Shown one piece after another: positions 17,837 through 28,509 of a stretch of 33,830 nt of DNA. The notes under the pieces are model-generated. The model had not been told where the DNA came from and searched no databases. It was given only the letters and a program-made list of their open reading frames with translations. Within the stretch, counting starts at the first letter, position 1, and each line of letters starts with the position of its first letter. The DNA is from Patescibacteria group bacterium (GTDB lineage: Bacteria > Patescibacteriota > Patescibacteriia > WFTA01 > S139-112): the NCBI GenBank assembly GCA_015485695.1, contig WFTB01000043.1, forward strand, positions 1-33,830, given 5' to 3'. Made by a program: the position numbers and the translations under genes.

Positions 17837-17865
17837 GCGTGCGTCAGTCGGGGTTCTGTTCAAAA
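17837..17865. repeat. Diverged GC-rich intergenic element, copy 2 core
   Basis: GCGTGCGTCAGTCGGGGTTCTGTTCAAAA, similar to 14570-14596. Confidence 0.4.
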
Positions 17866-17891
17866 AAAGTTAGAATTTCAATCAAAAGGTA

Positions 17892-17940
17892 CCGCCAAAA
17901 TAAAAACTCCATAACAATTATGGAGTTTTTATTTTGGCGG
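17892..17940. terminator. Bidirectional terminator-like perfect hairpin, 23-bp arms and 3-nt loop, overlapping the tRNA-Ser 3' end
   Basis: CCGCCAAAATAAAAACTCCATAA-CAA-TTATGGAGTTTTTATTTTGGCGG. Confidence 0.85.
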
Positions 17941-18024
17941 AGAGGGGGGGATTCGAACCCCCGATGCCCGTGAAGACATACCGCCTTTCCAAGGCGGCGC
18001 ACTCGGCCACTATGCGACCTCTCC
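17935..18024 (-). tRNA. tRNA-Ser (GGA), CCA encoded
   Basis: Minus strand GGAGAGGTCGCATAGTGGCCGAGTGCGCCGCCTTGGAAAGGCGG...GGGGGTTCGAATCCCCCCCTCTCCGCCA; long variable arm, class II. Confidence 0.95.
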
Positions 18025-18139
18025 GTGTGGGCGTATATTATACCAAAATCGTCAATTTGTCGATGTTTGGTCGTTGTGAATCTTTTTTTATCGTTTTTGA
18101 GGCTGTTGAGGTGTTATTTGGGTTTTTATGACAAACACA

Positions 18140-18161
18140 AAAGCCCCGTTTTTGGGGCTTT
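18140..18161. terminator. Terminator hairpin downstream of ppsA
   Basis: AAAGCCCC-GTTTTT-GGGGCTTT. Confidence 0.8.
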
Positions 18162-18178
18162 GTTTGTATTGGGTATTT

Positions 18179-20572
18179 TTATCGCTTTGCTAATTTTAGT
18201 CGCGTGGACAAGGCGGTGTCAGGAGTTAATGAGATTGAGTCAATATTCTCTTTTAGCAGGAATTTGGCGAACTCGGGGTAATCAGAGGGTGCTTGTCCAC
18301 AGATTCCTATTTTAATTTTGTGTTTCTTGGCGATGTCTATCGCGTATTTTATGAGCGATTTCACGGATTCGTTCTGCTCGTCGTAAACATGAGATACTAT
18401 TTCCGAGTCTCTGTCCACCCCCAAAGTCAGTTGGGTTAAGTCGTTTGATCCTATTGAAAATCCATCGAATATTTTGGCGAATTGATCGGCGAGGACAACA
18501 TTGGACGGTACTTCAACCATCATGTATATTTGCAAATCGTTTTTGCCTTGAACCAGTCCGTTTTTTTTCATTATGCCTATTACGTTTTTAGCCTCTTCGA
18601 TGGTCCTGACAAACGGTACCATTATCTTGACGTTGACAAGTCCCATGTCTCTTCTCACTTTTTTGAAAGCCATGCACTCCATGTCGAACGCGGGTCTGAA
18701 GGTTGGGTCATAATAACGGCTCGCTCCTCGCCACCCAATCATCGGATTCGACTCTTCCGGCTCGAATTCTTCACCGCCAATCAAACTGCGGTATTCGTTG
18801 GTTTTGAAATCCGACAAGCGAACAATCACGTCTTTTGGATAAAAAGCGGCGGCGATTCTCGCTATTCCTTCGGTTAGCTCGCTTATGAACATCTCTTTTC
18901 CGTTTGAATATCCTTTTTCGGTGATTATTTTTTCGATTTGCTTTTTTGTCTTTGCGTTTTTCAGTTTTTTGACGTTTAGCAATGCGAGAGGGTGAGCTTT
19001 GATGTGTTCGTTTATTATGAATTCCAGGCGCGCCAGACCCACGCCGTCGTTCGGTATTTTGCTAAAAGAGAATGCCCTAGACGGTTCCCCGACGTTTAAC
19101 ATTATTTTTGATGAGAGTTTGGGTATTTTCGATATGTTCGTCTCTTTCACGTCAAACGGAATTATTCCTTCGTATATTTTCCCTATATCGCCCTGAGAAC
19201 AGTCTACCGTTATTTTGCTACCGGTTTTTATTTTTTCGGAAGCGTCGCGTGTTCCGACTATCGCGGGTATTCCAAGTTCCCGAGACACAATCGCGGCGTG
19301 AGCCGTCCTGCCTCCGAAGTCGGTTACTATCGCTGATGCCATTTTCATTATCGGCTCCCAATCGGGAGTAGTCATATCCGTTATCAGAACTTCTCCCTTT
19401 TTGAATGTGTGCATGTCTGAACTGTCCATTATTACTCTCGCTTTTCCTTGACCGATTTTCTTACCGACCGATACTCCCGTCGCGAGCGTTACTCGAGGTT
19501 TATTTTTTAGGCTGTATTCGCGCAGAATTTGCGAATCTTCTCCGGAACGCACCGTCTCCGGTCTTGCTTGTACGATGAACAATTTGCCGGTTATTCCGTC
19601 CTTCGCCCACTCTATGTCCATTGGTTTTTTGTAGTGATTCTCGATTAGCACCGCCCATTTCGCGAGTTGCGTGATTTCCTTGTCCGTGATCGAGAATTTC
19701 ATCTGTTCGGAGCGTTTTACGGGTATGTTCTTTACCGGTTTCTTTGTGTCATATACCATGCGCATGCTTTTGGTTCCCATCCGTTTGCTCAATATCGCGT
19801 ACTTTCCTTTTGCCAGTGTCGGCTTGAACACTATGAATTCATCCGGCCTTACCGCTCCTTGGACTATGTTTTCCCCGAGTCCGTAGATTGAATTTATCAG
19901 AACCACATCTTTGAATCCGGATTCGGTGTCCAGTGTAAACATAACCCCAGAACTTGCTTTGTCCGATCGCACCATGAGTTGTACGCCGACCGAGAGCGCA
20001 ACCTTCATGTGACTGAATCCCTTATCCTCTCTGTATGAAATCGCCCTGTCGGTGAACAATGACGCGAACGCTCTTCGAACCGCGTCCAAAACATTGTCTA
20101 TGCCTCGAATGTTAAGATATGTGTCTTGCTGGCCCGCAAATGAAGCGTCCGGCAAATCTTCGGCTGTCGCCGATGACCTTATGGCGACGTCAGCCCCGGG
20201 TTTTTTTCTCTTGCCTCCTAGTTTTAGGTATGCTCCGACTATCGCTTGTTCTAACTCTTCCGGAAATTCGCCATTTAGCATTGCGGATCGTATTTTTTCG
20301 CCTTTTTGCGCCAAATTTTTCGTATCATTCGTATTGAGTCCTCTTAGCGTGGTTTGGATTTTGTCTCTCAATTTATTGTGCTCAAGGAACAAACGATAAC
20401 TTTCCGCGGTTACCGCGAATCCGTTCGGCACCGGCACTCCGGATGACCTTAGTTTTTGAAACATTTCTCCGAGGGAAGCGTTTTTTCCTCCGACCAACGA
20501 GACATCGGTGTTGCTGATTTCGTCAAACCATAGAATTAGAGAAGGGGATTTGTGAGCCATATTTTCGTTCAT
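18179..20572 (-). CDS. ppsA: Phosphoenolpyruvate synthase (pyruvate, water dikinase)
   Basis: LVGGKNASLGEMF, RSSATAEDLPDASFAGQQDTYLN, GGRTAHAAIVSRELGIPAIVGT, FSIGSNDLTQLTLGVDRDS, ICGQAPSDYPEF. Confidence 0.97.
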   Translation of the reverse strand: MNENMAHKSPSLILWFDEISNTDVSLVGGKNASLGEMFQKLRSSGVPVPNGFAVTAESYRLFLEHNKLRDKIQTTLRGLNTNDTKNLAQKGEKIRSAMLNGEFPEELEQAIVGAYLKLGGKRKKPGADVAIRSSATAEDLPDASFAGQQDTYLNIRGIDNVLDAVRRAFASLFTDRAISYREDKGFSHMKVALSVGVQLMVRSDKASSGVMFTLDTESGFKDVVLINSIYGLGENIVQGAVRPDEFIVFKPTLAKGKYAILSKRMGTKSMRMVYDTKKPVKNIPVKRSEQMKFSITDKEITQLAKWAVLIENHYKKPMDIEWAKDGITGKLFIVQARPETVRSGEDSQILREYSLKNKPRVTLATGVSVGKKIGQGKARVIMDSSDMHTFKKGEVLITDMTTPDWEPIMKMASAIVTDFGGRTAHAAIVSRELGIPAIVGTRDASEKIKTGSKITVDCSQGDIGKIYEGIIPFDVKETNISKIPKLSSKIMLNVGEPSRAFSFSKIPNDGVGLARLEFIINEHIKAHPLALLNVKKLKNAKTKKQIEKIITEKGYSNGKEMFISELTEGIARIAAAFYPKDVIVRLSDFKTNEYRSLIGGEEFEPEESNPMIGWRGASRYYDPTFRPAFDMECMAFKKVRRDMGLVNVKIMVPFVRTIEEAKNVIGIMKKNGLVQGKNDLQIYMMVEVPSNVVLADQFAKIFDGFSIGSNDLTQLTLGVDRDSEIVSHVYDEQNESVKSLIKYAIDIAKKHKIKIGICGQAPSDYPEFAKFLLKENIDSISLTPDTALSTRLKLAKR

Positions 20573-20617
20573 TATGTTGAATTTATTATAAGTATTGATT
20601 TTGTTTAAGCTTTTTAT

Positions 20618-21133
20618 TTATATTGATTGATTTTGCGTACTTGAATCTTCCGTCGAATAAAATATTCCGCTTACAATGCTTGCGATTCCGGCGAATATCG
20701 CTCCTTCCGATCCGTGCGCTATCGGCTCTATGAACATATTGACTATCGTCCACGTTTCCATGAACATGAATATTTTGAACAAAGCGACGTAAATTCCCAG
20801 AAAAACTCCAATAATCAATCCCGAAGAAATCGGAATCAGAAACCTTTCGAATGCGTGTTTTTCGTTTTTTCTGTATTTTGCAATCAGCCACCCGACCCAG
20901 GCGTATGATATGAATTCAATTACGGTTACAACCGATGTGAACACAAAGTCAAACATGGCGTTCATGTTCGGAAGCATTCCGACAAGGTACAGCGCGGAGT
21001 TCAATGCAGACAGGTATATCACTGCTCGCGCTATAAATCCGTGGTGAAGTTTGACGCCGGACAGTATAAGACGACACGCGATAAATGAGTCGCTTGGTTT
21101 CGAAGCTTTGCTTGTTTGATTGATTTTGTCCAT
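20618..21133 (-). CDS. Hypothetical membrane protein
   Basis: 171 aa with several hydrophobic segments; lies between groEL and ppsA. Confidence 0.75.
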   Translation of the reverse strand: MDKINQTSKASKPSDSFIACRLILSGVKLHHGFIARAVIYLSALNSALYLVGMLPNMNAMFDFVFTSVVTVIEFISYAWVGWLIAKYRKNEKHAFERFLIPISSGLIIGVFLGIYVALFKIFMFMETWTIVNMFIEPIAHGSEGAIFAGIASIVSGIFYSTEDSSTQNQSI

Positions 21134-21192
21134 GCTTGTGACGAGCGAGTCTTGTTGCGGGGTTAATTATAGCATTTTAGCGGAGAAAACAA

Positions 21193-21216
21193 AAACTCCG
21201 GCATTAGCCGGAGTTT
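21193..21216. terminator. Terminator hairpin downstream of groEL
   Basis: AAACTCCGGC-ATTA-GCCGGAGTTT. Confidence 0.8.
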
Positions 21217-21239
21217 GTTCTTGATTTGCGGTTTTGAGT

Positions 21240-22889
<1,650 letters not shown>

Positions 22890-22892
22890 CTA

Positions 22893-23183
22893 TTATTCTA
22901 CTATTGCGATTATGTCTGATTCGGAGAGGACCAAATATTCTTCTCCATCGACCTTGATTTCATCCGGTGCGTATTTTTTAAATATCACCGTTTGACCGAC
23001 GCTTACCGACATTTCGGCGCGTTGTCCGTTATCGAGCATTTTGCCCGGACCAACCGCGACAACTTCGCCCTTCTCCGGGCGCTCCTTATCGGCGGTATCC
23101 GGCAATACTATCCCTGCTTTCGTCGTGGTATCTTCCGAGACACCTTTGACGATGATGTTGTTACCGATTGGTTTGATTTTCAT
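22893..23183 (-). CDS. groES: Co-chaperonin GroES
   Basis: 96 aa; IKPIGNNIIVKG, TAGIVLPDTA-type segment, KGEVVAVGPGK, VIFKKYAPDEIKVDGEEYLVLSESDIIAIVE. Confidence 0.98.
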   Translation of the reverse strand: MKIKPIGNNIIVKGVSEDTTTKAGIVLPDTADKERPEKGEVVAVGPGKMLDNGQRAEMSVSVGQTVIFKKYAPDEIKVDGEEYLVLSESDIIAIVE

Positions 23184-23200
23184 AAAACACCTTTATTGAA

Positions 23201-23227
23201 TTAGCACTCTTGTTGTGAAAGTGCTAA
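23201..23227. promoter_or_regulatory. CIRCE element upstream of groES
   Basis: TTAGCACTC-TTGTTGTGA-AAGTGCTAA; one mismatch to consensus. Confidence 0.94.
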
Positions 23228-23243
23228 AATTAATAACAAGCAA

Positions 23244-23272
23244 ATTCTAAGACAGTTTTTTATCTTTGTCAA
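23244..23272 (-). promoter_or_regulatory. groESL promoter
   Basis: Minus strand TTGACA-N17-TAGAAT immediately upstream of CIRCE. Confidence 0.8.
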
Positions 23273-23325
23273 GAGCAAATTATCCTTGTAATACGACGTA
23301 AAACGATATAGAATTCAGTGAGCTT

Positions 23326-24540
23326 ATGAAAATGTATAAAAATGATTTTCCATTGCTTGTTTTTGATACGAATCTTGCGTATTTGGACAGTGGAGCGACG
23401 TCTCAAAAACCTCAATGCGTCATTGACGCGGTGAGTGAATTTTACGCTCGAAAAAACTCCAACATACACAGAGGTATTTACAAACTCTCTGAAAATGCGA
23501 CAATCGAATATGAAGGGGTTCGAGAAAAAGTCAAACGGTTCATAAATGCCGAATCTTCAGAAGAGATAGTGTTAACGTCGGGCGCGACAGAATCTATTAA
23601 TCTGGTCGCGGGGAGCTTGTCAAAATATCGCCCTTGGTCGAATGAAGAAGAAAAACGCCCATTGAGAGTTTTGTTATCCGTTGCCGAGCATCACGCCAAC
23701 ATAATTCCGTGGCAATTAAATGGCTGTGAATTGAAAACAGTTAAGTATGACTCCGATTTTCGTTTGGATATCGAGAATTATAAAAGCGAGCTTTCAAAAG
23801 GTGTTGACCTTGTGGCGATAAATCATGTATCCAATGTTCTCGGAACGGTTAATCCGATTAAAGAAATAGTTGATTTGGCTCACGGCGCCGGCGCTCGAGT
23901 GTTGGTCGATGGTGCTCAAGCGGTTCCGCACTTGCCGGTGAATGTTCGAGAGTTGGGCGCGGATTTTTACGTGTTTTCCGGTCATAAGATGTGCGGTCCG
24001 ACGGGTACGGGAGTGTTATATGCGAAAATGGAGTTACTTGATTCCATGGAGCCGATTATTGGAGGAGGGGACATGGTCGAGCGTGTCGGATTTGACGTGT
24101 CGGAATGGACGGGCGCTCCGTGGAAATTCGAGCCTGGAACTCCCAATATAGCCGGTATAATCGGTCTTGGTCGCGCCATTGATTATTTGTACGATATCGG
24201 TTTTGACGAAATTCGAAAAAAAGAAGTCGAAATTGGGAAATACGCTCTGGAAAAGATAAGCCGGATAGACGGATTAAGATTATACGGACCCGATACGATG
24301 ACAGACAGAGTCGCCGTGTTTTCGTTTGCTTTTGACGGCATACACGCGCATGACATAGCATCGATTCTCGATGAGCGAAATATAGCGGTTCGCGCCGGAC
24401 ATCATTGTTGTATGCCTTTGCATGACGGTTTTATAAATCAACCCGCAACCGTCAGGGCGAGCTTATATATTTACAACGAAAAAAACGATATTGACAGATT
24501 GGCAGACGGTTTGGAAGAGGTGAAAAAAATATTAAAGTAA
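23326..24540 (+). CDS. sufS: Cysteine desulfurase, SufS type
   Basis: YLDSGATSQKPQ, NSNIHRGIYKLSENAT, TSGATESINLVA, DGAQAVPHLPVNVRELGADFYVFSGHKMCGPTGTGVLY, RAGHHCCMPLH. Confidence 0.96.
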   Translation: MKMYKNDFPLLVFDTNLAYLDSGATSQKPQCVIDAVSEFYARKNSNIHRGIYKLSENATIEYEGVREKVKRFINAESSEEIVLTSGATESINLVAGSLSKYRPWSNEEEKRPLRVLLSVAEHHANIIPWQLNGCELKTVKYDSDFRLDIENYKSELSKGVDLVAINHVSNVLGTVNPIKEIVDLAHGAGARVLVDGAQAVPHLPVNVRELGADFYVFSGHKMCGPTGTGVLYAKMELLDSMEPIIGGGDMVERVGFDVSEWTGAPWKFEPGTPNIAGIIGLGRAIDYLYDIGFDEIRKKEVEIGKYALEKISRIDGLRLYGPDTMTDRVAVFSFAFDGIHAHDIASILDERNIAVRAGHHCCMPLHDGFINQPATVRASLYIYNEKNDIDRLADGLEEVKKILK

Positions 24541-24628
24541 GTTTGATGATTGGGCGTTTGCCGAAAAGAAATCGATTTTCAATTCATACACGGTTTGTAA
24601 ATACTCGCGATAGGGAAAATATTTAAAC

Positions 24629-25009
24629 ATGTCAACTTTGTATAAAGAAGAATTGCTGGAACACTATAAAAATCCGAATAATTTCGGCGCGCTTGAAGAC
24701 GCCGATTTTGCGCTTGAAAAAATAAATCCGCTATGCGGTGACAAGCAAAAGTGGTACATTAAATTCGCTTTAAACGAAACGGGCGACAAGATCGTATCAA
24801 GCGCAGGATTCACGGGAGACGGGTGCGCCATATCAATCGCCATGGCATCGATTTTGTCAGAAGCGATAAAAGGAAAGACAAAAGAAGATATACTAAACAT
24901 TACAAAAGACAATATGTCGGACATGATTGGGACTCAAGTGTCTCCCGCGCGAACGAAATGTCTGTTACTATCCTTGCATGCTGTTCAAGAAATTGTCAAT
25001 CAACAATAA
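24629..25009 (+). CDS. sufU: Fe-S cluster assembly scaffold, SufU/IscU-NifU family
   Basis: LYKEELLEHYKNPNNFG, NPLCGD, FTGDGCAISIAMASILSE, ARTKCLLLSL. Confidence 0.93.
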   Translation: MSTLYKEELLEHYKNPNNFGALEDADFALEKINPLCGDKQKWYIKFALNETGDKIVSSAGFTGDGCAISIAMASILSEAIKGKTKEDILNITKDNMSDMIGTQVSPARTKCLLLSLHAVQEIVNQQ

Positions 25010-26468
25010 ATCGATATTCTTTTTTGTTTTTTGCATTGTAGTATTGATTGCGTTCGGATTGAGATTGTACGGTCTTGATATAAAACCGATGCATTTTGAT
25101 GAAGGTGTTCATTGGGATTATTTTGTTCGGAAAATATCAATAGGAGAACCGTTGACGTATTATCCAAATTTTCACGGATTTACTTCTTGGTATCTTAGCG
25201 CCATACCTGTTTTTTTTATTGAAAACTCAATCGTCGCTATGCGTGTCGCAGTCGCAATCGCCGGTTCTTTGATTGTTGCGTTTTGGTGGTTTTTGAAGAA
25301 TGGTGTCGGAAGATTCGGCATGCTTGTCTCGGGGGCGTTCATGGCGATTTCGCCGACTTTCATATATTACGGAAGGCATGTGGCGCAACACACTTATTTT
25401 GTATTGTTTACGCTGATTGTCGTGCTGTCGGTCTTCGCTTATCTTAGAACGCTGAAAAATCGATATTTTTATCTCTCCGCATTTGTGTCGGCTCTTCTTT
25501 ATACCACTCACGGATTCTCGATGTTGTTTTTCGCCATTCTCGTTTCTTTTGCCGGTGTTGCGTATTATTTTACTATCGACGCGACAAGAACAACGGAACA
25601 TTTCCGGAGAATTGCTCGCGCATTCAGTATCAAGACCTTTATCATCGGATTGTTGATTTTCGCGTTTGTGGTGACGGCGGTAATGTCATCGTTTTTCGCG
25701 GATATGTCCGGTCTTTCGGATTTCGTCAGAAATCAAATATCATCATCCGAATTTCAAAAAACTTTCAACACAGGGCACAATAAGCCTTTTCTGTATTATA
25801 TTAAAACGTTTTTGCCGATTGAGTCTTTCGCCTTTCTCGGCTTTGCTTTGTATTTCTTTTTCTTTCGCAGGACGTATTTTTCGATGTTCACTCTGTATTG
25901 GACATTGGTCAGTTTGTTCGTGTTTTCCATTATTCCGTACAAGATACCTTGGTTGTTCATCATCGTTTTATTGCCCATGTATGTTTTATCCGGCATTACG
26001 ATTGATGAGATATTAAAGCGAACAAGACAAAATAGAATCGCGAGATTCTTCGTGTGCGCCATATTGTCCGTTCTAATCGTGTATACGGGATACCTTACTG
26101 TCTTGTATAATTATATCCTGCCTACGGCATACGCAAGAGAAAATCCGCTAAATTATGTCGGGCCCGTAAACGACAGTTACCGGTTTATAAGTGATTTGAA
26201 AAACGTCGCGGGGAGAATCGATAATCCTCGAATTTTGATAGGTACGAACGGCGTTCCGGAATCCAGATATTATTTGAATGGCGAATATTTGAAAATAATA
26301 CCGGACGATGTGTCAGACCTTAATCCGTTTTATTCTTCTTTTGATATTTTCGTAGTTCCGCAATCGGCATCGTATGATAGCGATATGGTAAAGGATTTGG
26401 GATTATATGAAATCAGAGAAAGATATTTTGTCCGGTTGTTGATAAGCGCTCCTCAAACCGGCTCTTAA
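24978..26468 (+). CDS. Polytopic membrane glycosyltransferase-like protein (GT39-like)
   Basis: GLRLYGLDIKPMHFDEGVHWDYF near N-terminus, many TM segments. Start moved to ATG 24978; overlaps the sufU end. Confidence 0.75.
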   Translation: MLFKKLSINNKSIFFFVFCIVVLIAFGLRLYGLDIKPMHFDEGVHWDYFVRKISIGEPLTYYPNFHGFTSWYLSAIPVFFIENSIVAMRVAVAIAGSLIVAFWWFLKNGVGRFGMLVSGAFMAISPTFIYYGRHVAQHTYFVLFTLIVVLSVFAYLRTLKNRYFYLSAFVSALLYTTHGFSMLFFAILVSFAGVAYYFTIDATRTTEHFRRIARAFSIKTFIIGLLIFAFVVTAVMSSFFADMSGLSDFVRNQISSSEFQKTFNTGHNKPFLYYIKTFLPIESFAFLGFALYFFFFRRTYFSMFTLYWTLVSLFVFSIIPYKIPWLFIIVLLPMYVLSGITIDEILKRTRQNRIARFFVCAILSVLIVYTGYLTVLYNYILPTAYARENPLNYVGPVNDSYRFISDLKNVAGRIDNPRILIGTNGVPESRYYLNGEYLKIIPDDVSDLNPFYSSFDIFVVPQSASYDSDMVKDLGLYEIRERYFVRLLISAPQTGS

Positions 26469-26478
26469 GATACGTACT

Positions 26479-27165
26479 TTAATCTTTGAATCGATATTTG
26501 ATAAGTGTCCATGCCGTAATCAAGCCGTCCTTTGCGCGCATTTTTTTGCCTTCGCTGATTCGACGCGGATTGTATGAAATCGGGACTTCGAATATTCGTA
26601 TGTTTTTTTTGGCTATTTTCGCAGTCACCTCGGGACAGAATTCAAATCCTTCGCATTTTAAATCGATACCCTTGAGTACTTCCGAGCGAAACAGTTTATA
26701 GCAAGTCGGTTCGTCCGTTATATTTGTTTTATAAAGAACATTGGTAAGCCATGTGACAAGCGCGCCACCCCAGAAAAACAACATGTGCGAGTGCCGAGTG
26801 TTGGACCGGTTTAAACGGCGAGAGCCGTATACCACGGATTCTCCTTCGTTTAAAATCGGAGCGAGCAAAGACGGATAATCGTCAACTCTGTATTCCATGT
26901 CCGCATCTTGTATAATTATTAAATCTCCCGTAGCGTGTTTTATTCCGGATCGTATCGCCGCGCCTTTGCCCATGTTGCGATTATGATATATTTTTATTAT
27001 ATCGTCCGGAAGGTTAGCGATTATCGCTCCGGTTCCGTCGGTTGATCCGTCATCGATAATTATGATTTCCTTTTTTGTCGGAAGGTTTATCGCTCGCACT
27101 CTGGATATTATTTCTCGAAGCGTATTTTTTTCGTTGTAAACGGGAATTATTATCGTAAGAGTCAT
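26479..27165 (-). CDS. Glycosyltransferase family 2 (DPM synthase-like)
   Basis: IIIPVYNEKNTLREIISRV, IIDDGSTDGT, GKGAAIRSGIKHATGDLIIIQDADMEY. Confidence 0.93.
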   Translation of the reverse strand: MTLTIIIPVYNEKNTLREIISRVRAINLPTKKEIIIIDDGSTDGTGAIIANLPDDIIKIYHNRNMGKGAAIRSGIKHATGDLIIIQDADMEYRVDDYPSLLAPILNEGESVVYGSRRLNRSNTRHSHMLFFWGGALVTWLTNVLYKTNITDEPTCYKLFRSEVLKGIDLKCEGFEFCPEVTAKIAKKNIRIFEVPISYNPRRISEGKKMRAKDGLITAWTLIKYRFKD

Positions 27166-27226
27166 GGTTTTCGAGTTAATGAAGTTTATGGTATCATGAC
27201 TTCGACAAACGAGACAAACTTTTAAT

Positions 27227-27481
27227 GTGGCTTATCGTCGTATGGATGATGATAAACAATCACCTATATCAAAAGATTCGATTTTGGGCGATGTTGTCCA
27301 GCGATATCCCGAAACCGCGGAGATTATGCTCGAATACGGACTGCATTGCGTGGGGTGTTTCGCGAATCAGTTTGACACGGTAGAGCAAGGGGCGCTTCTT
27401 CACGGCATGGACGAAGAGGAGATAGAAGAGATGCTCGACAGGGTGAATGAAGCCGTTCGGGAACGGGAATCTCATACCTGA
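27227..27481 (+). CDS. DUF1858-like small redox-associated protein
   Basis: SILGDVVQRYPETAEIMLEYGLHCVGCFANQFDTVEQGALLHGMDEEEIEEML; CxxC. The start may be ATG 27242. Confidence 0.85.
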   Translation: MAYRRMDDDKQSPISKDSILGDVVQRYPETAEIMLEYGLHCVGCFANQFDTVEQGALLHGMDEEEIEEMLDRVNEAVRERESHT

Positions 27482-27571
27482 TGCTAGTTTTAAATTTTAA
27501 ATTTAGCAATTAGTTTTCAATAATCTGATTTTAATTTAAAATCGAGAATTGAAAATTCATAAATTAAATCC

Positions 27572-27835
27572 ATGACCGAATACAAACAAGAAAAAAAACG
27601 GCAACGCAAGATTGCCAAAATAGTTGTTAAAAGAGAAGATTGCATTGGCGCGTCTCCGTGTATCGCGGTTGCTCCCGACGCGTATGAATTGGACGAAGAA
27701 AACATTGCGGTGGTAAAGAGCAGTTGGAAAAATCATTCAGATGAAGAGATTTTGCTTTCGGCTCAGTCGTGTCCGACTTTTGCGATATACCTTTATGACG
27801 CAGATGGCAATCAGATATTCCCCGAGGACGGTTAA
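27572..27835 (+). CDS. Ferredoxin-like Fe-S protein with three Cys ligands
   Basis: REDCIGASPCIAVAPDAYELDEENIAVV...LLSAQSCPTFAIYLYD. Confidence 0.8.
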   Translation: MTEYKQEKKRQRKIAKIVVKREDCIGASPCIAVAPDAYELDEENIAVVKSSWKNHSDEEILLSAQSCPTFAIYLYDADGNQIFPEDG

Positions 27836-28314
27836 AGTTTCGGAATATTGATTTGCGCCCATATAAGCGACAACAATAACGGTATTTGTATCGCGATGCC
27901 CGACTTCAGGGACAGATTGTCCTTCCAGGTGTTTTGAATCTTATCGTGAAGTTTTGATATTGTTCCGAGCGGTTTTATTCGTTTTCCGGTGATTATATAA
28001 AGGCCCCATATCAAATCCGGAACAGCGGAACCGACGGACGTCCAGTATGCCACTTCCGGATTCGATATCGGCAGTCGTTTCATGGCAAATATCGCAAACA
28101 CCCATACAAACAAAATATCCGTTAACGCTACGAATAGGATTTTTATCTTTTTTCGTTTTGGAGTTTTTTCAACCCATTCTTTCAGTCCCTTGTCGCCGTG
28201 CGGGAAAAAATCCAAAAACAAATGAGATATTACGCCCGCGACGAAACCAATGATTCGCGATGAGATTGTTTCCGATATTACGACCGCTGTTGCGACGTGA
28301 ACCGTTATGAACAT
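27832..28314 (-). CDS. Hypothetical membrane protein (His/Asp-containing TM protein)
   Basis: 160 aa; HVATAVVISETI, SHLFLDFFPHGD, several TM segments. Confidence 0.7.
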   Translation of the reverse strand: MFITVHVATAVVISETISSRIIGFVAGVISHLFLDFFPHGDKGLKEWVEKTPKRKKIKILFVALTDILFVWVFAIFAMKRLPISNPEVAYWTSVGSAVPDLIWGLYIITGKRIKPLGTISKLHDKIQNTWKDNLSLKSGIAIQIPLLLSLIWAQINIPKL

Positions 28315-28334
28315 ATATTATTTCTCGTTTGATA

Positions 28335-28363
28335 TTGACATCAATTCCCGTATGCAGTATACT
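28335..28363 (+). promoter_or_regulatory. Promoter for tRNA-Met
   Basis: TTGACA-N17-TATACT, 33 bp upstream of the tRNA. Confidence 0.85.
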
Positions 28364-28395
28364 GCGCGGTGACGTTGAATGCAATATAACGATGA

Positions 28396-28470
28396 CGCGG
28401 GGTAGAGCAATGGCAGCTCGTCTGGCTCATAACCAGAAGGTTGTCGGTTCGAATCCGACCCCCGCCACCA
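28396..28470 (+). tRNA. Initiator-like tRNA-Met (CAU), CCA encoded
   Basis: CGCGGGGTAGAGCAATGGCAGCTCGTCTGGCTCATAACCAGAAGGTTGTCGGTTCGAATCCGACCCCCGCCACCA; unpaired 1:72, A11:U24, very close to bacterial tRNA-fMet. Confidence 0.92.
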
Positions 28471-28500
28471 AAAAACACCGACCGCAAGTCGGTGTTTTTT
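28470..28500 (+). terminator. Rho-independent terminator after tRNA-Met
   Basis: AAAAAACACCGAC-CGCAA-GTCGGTGTTTTTT. Confidence 0.92.
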
Positions 28501-28509
28501 GATATTGAA

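Noticed and set aside
18482-20399. Plus-strand ORFs opposite ppsA
   Set aside because: Antisense to a full-length conserved PEP synthase; low-complexity shadow frames.
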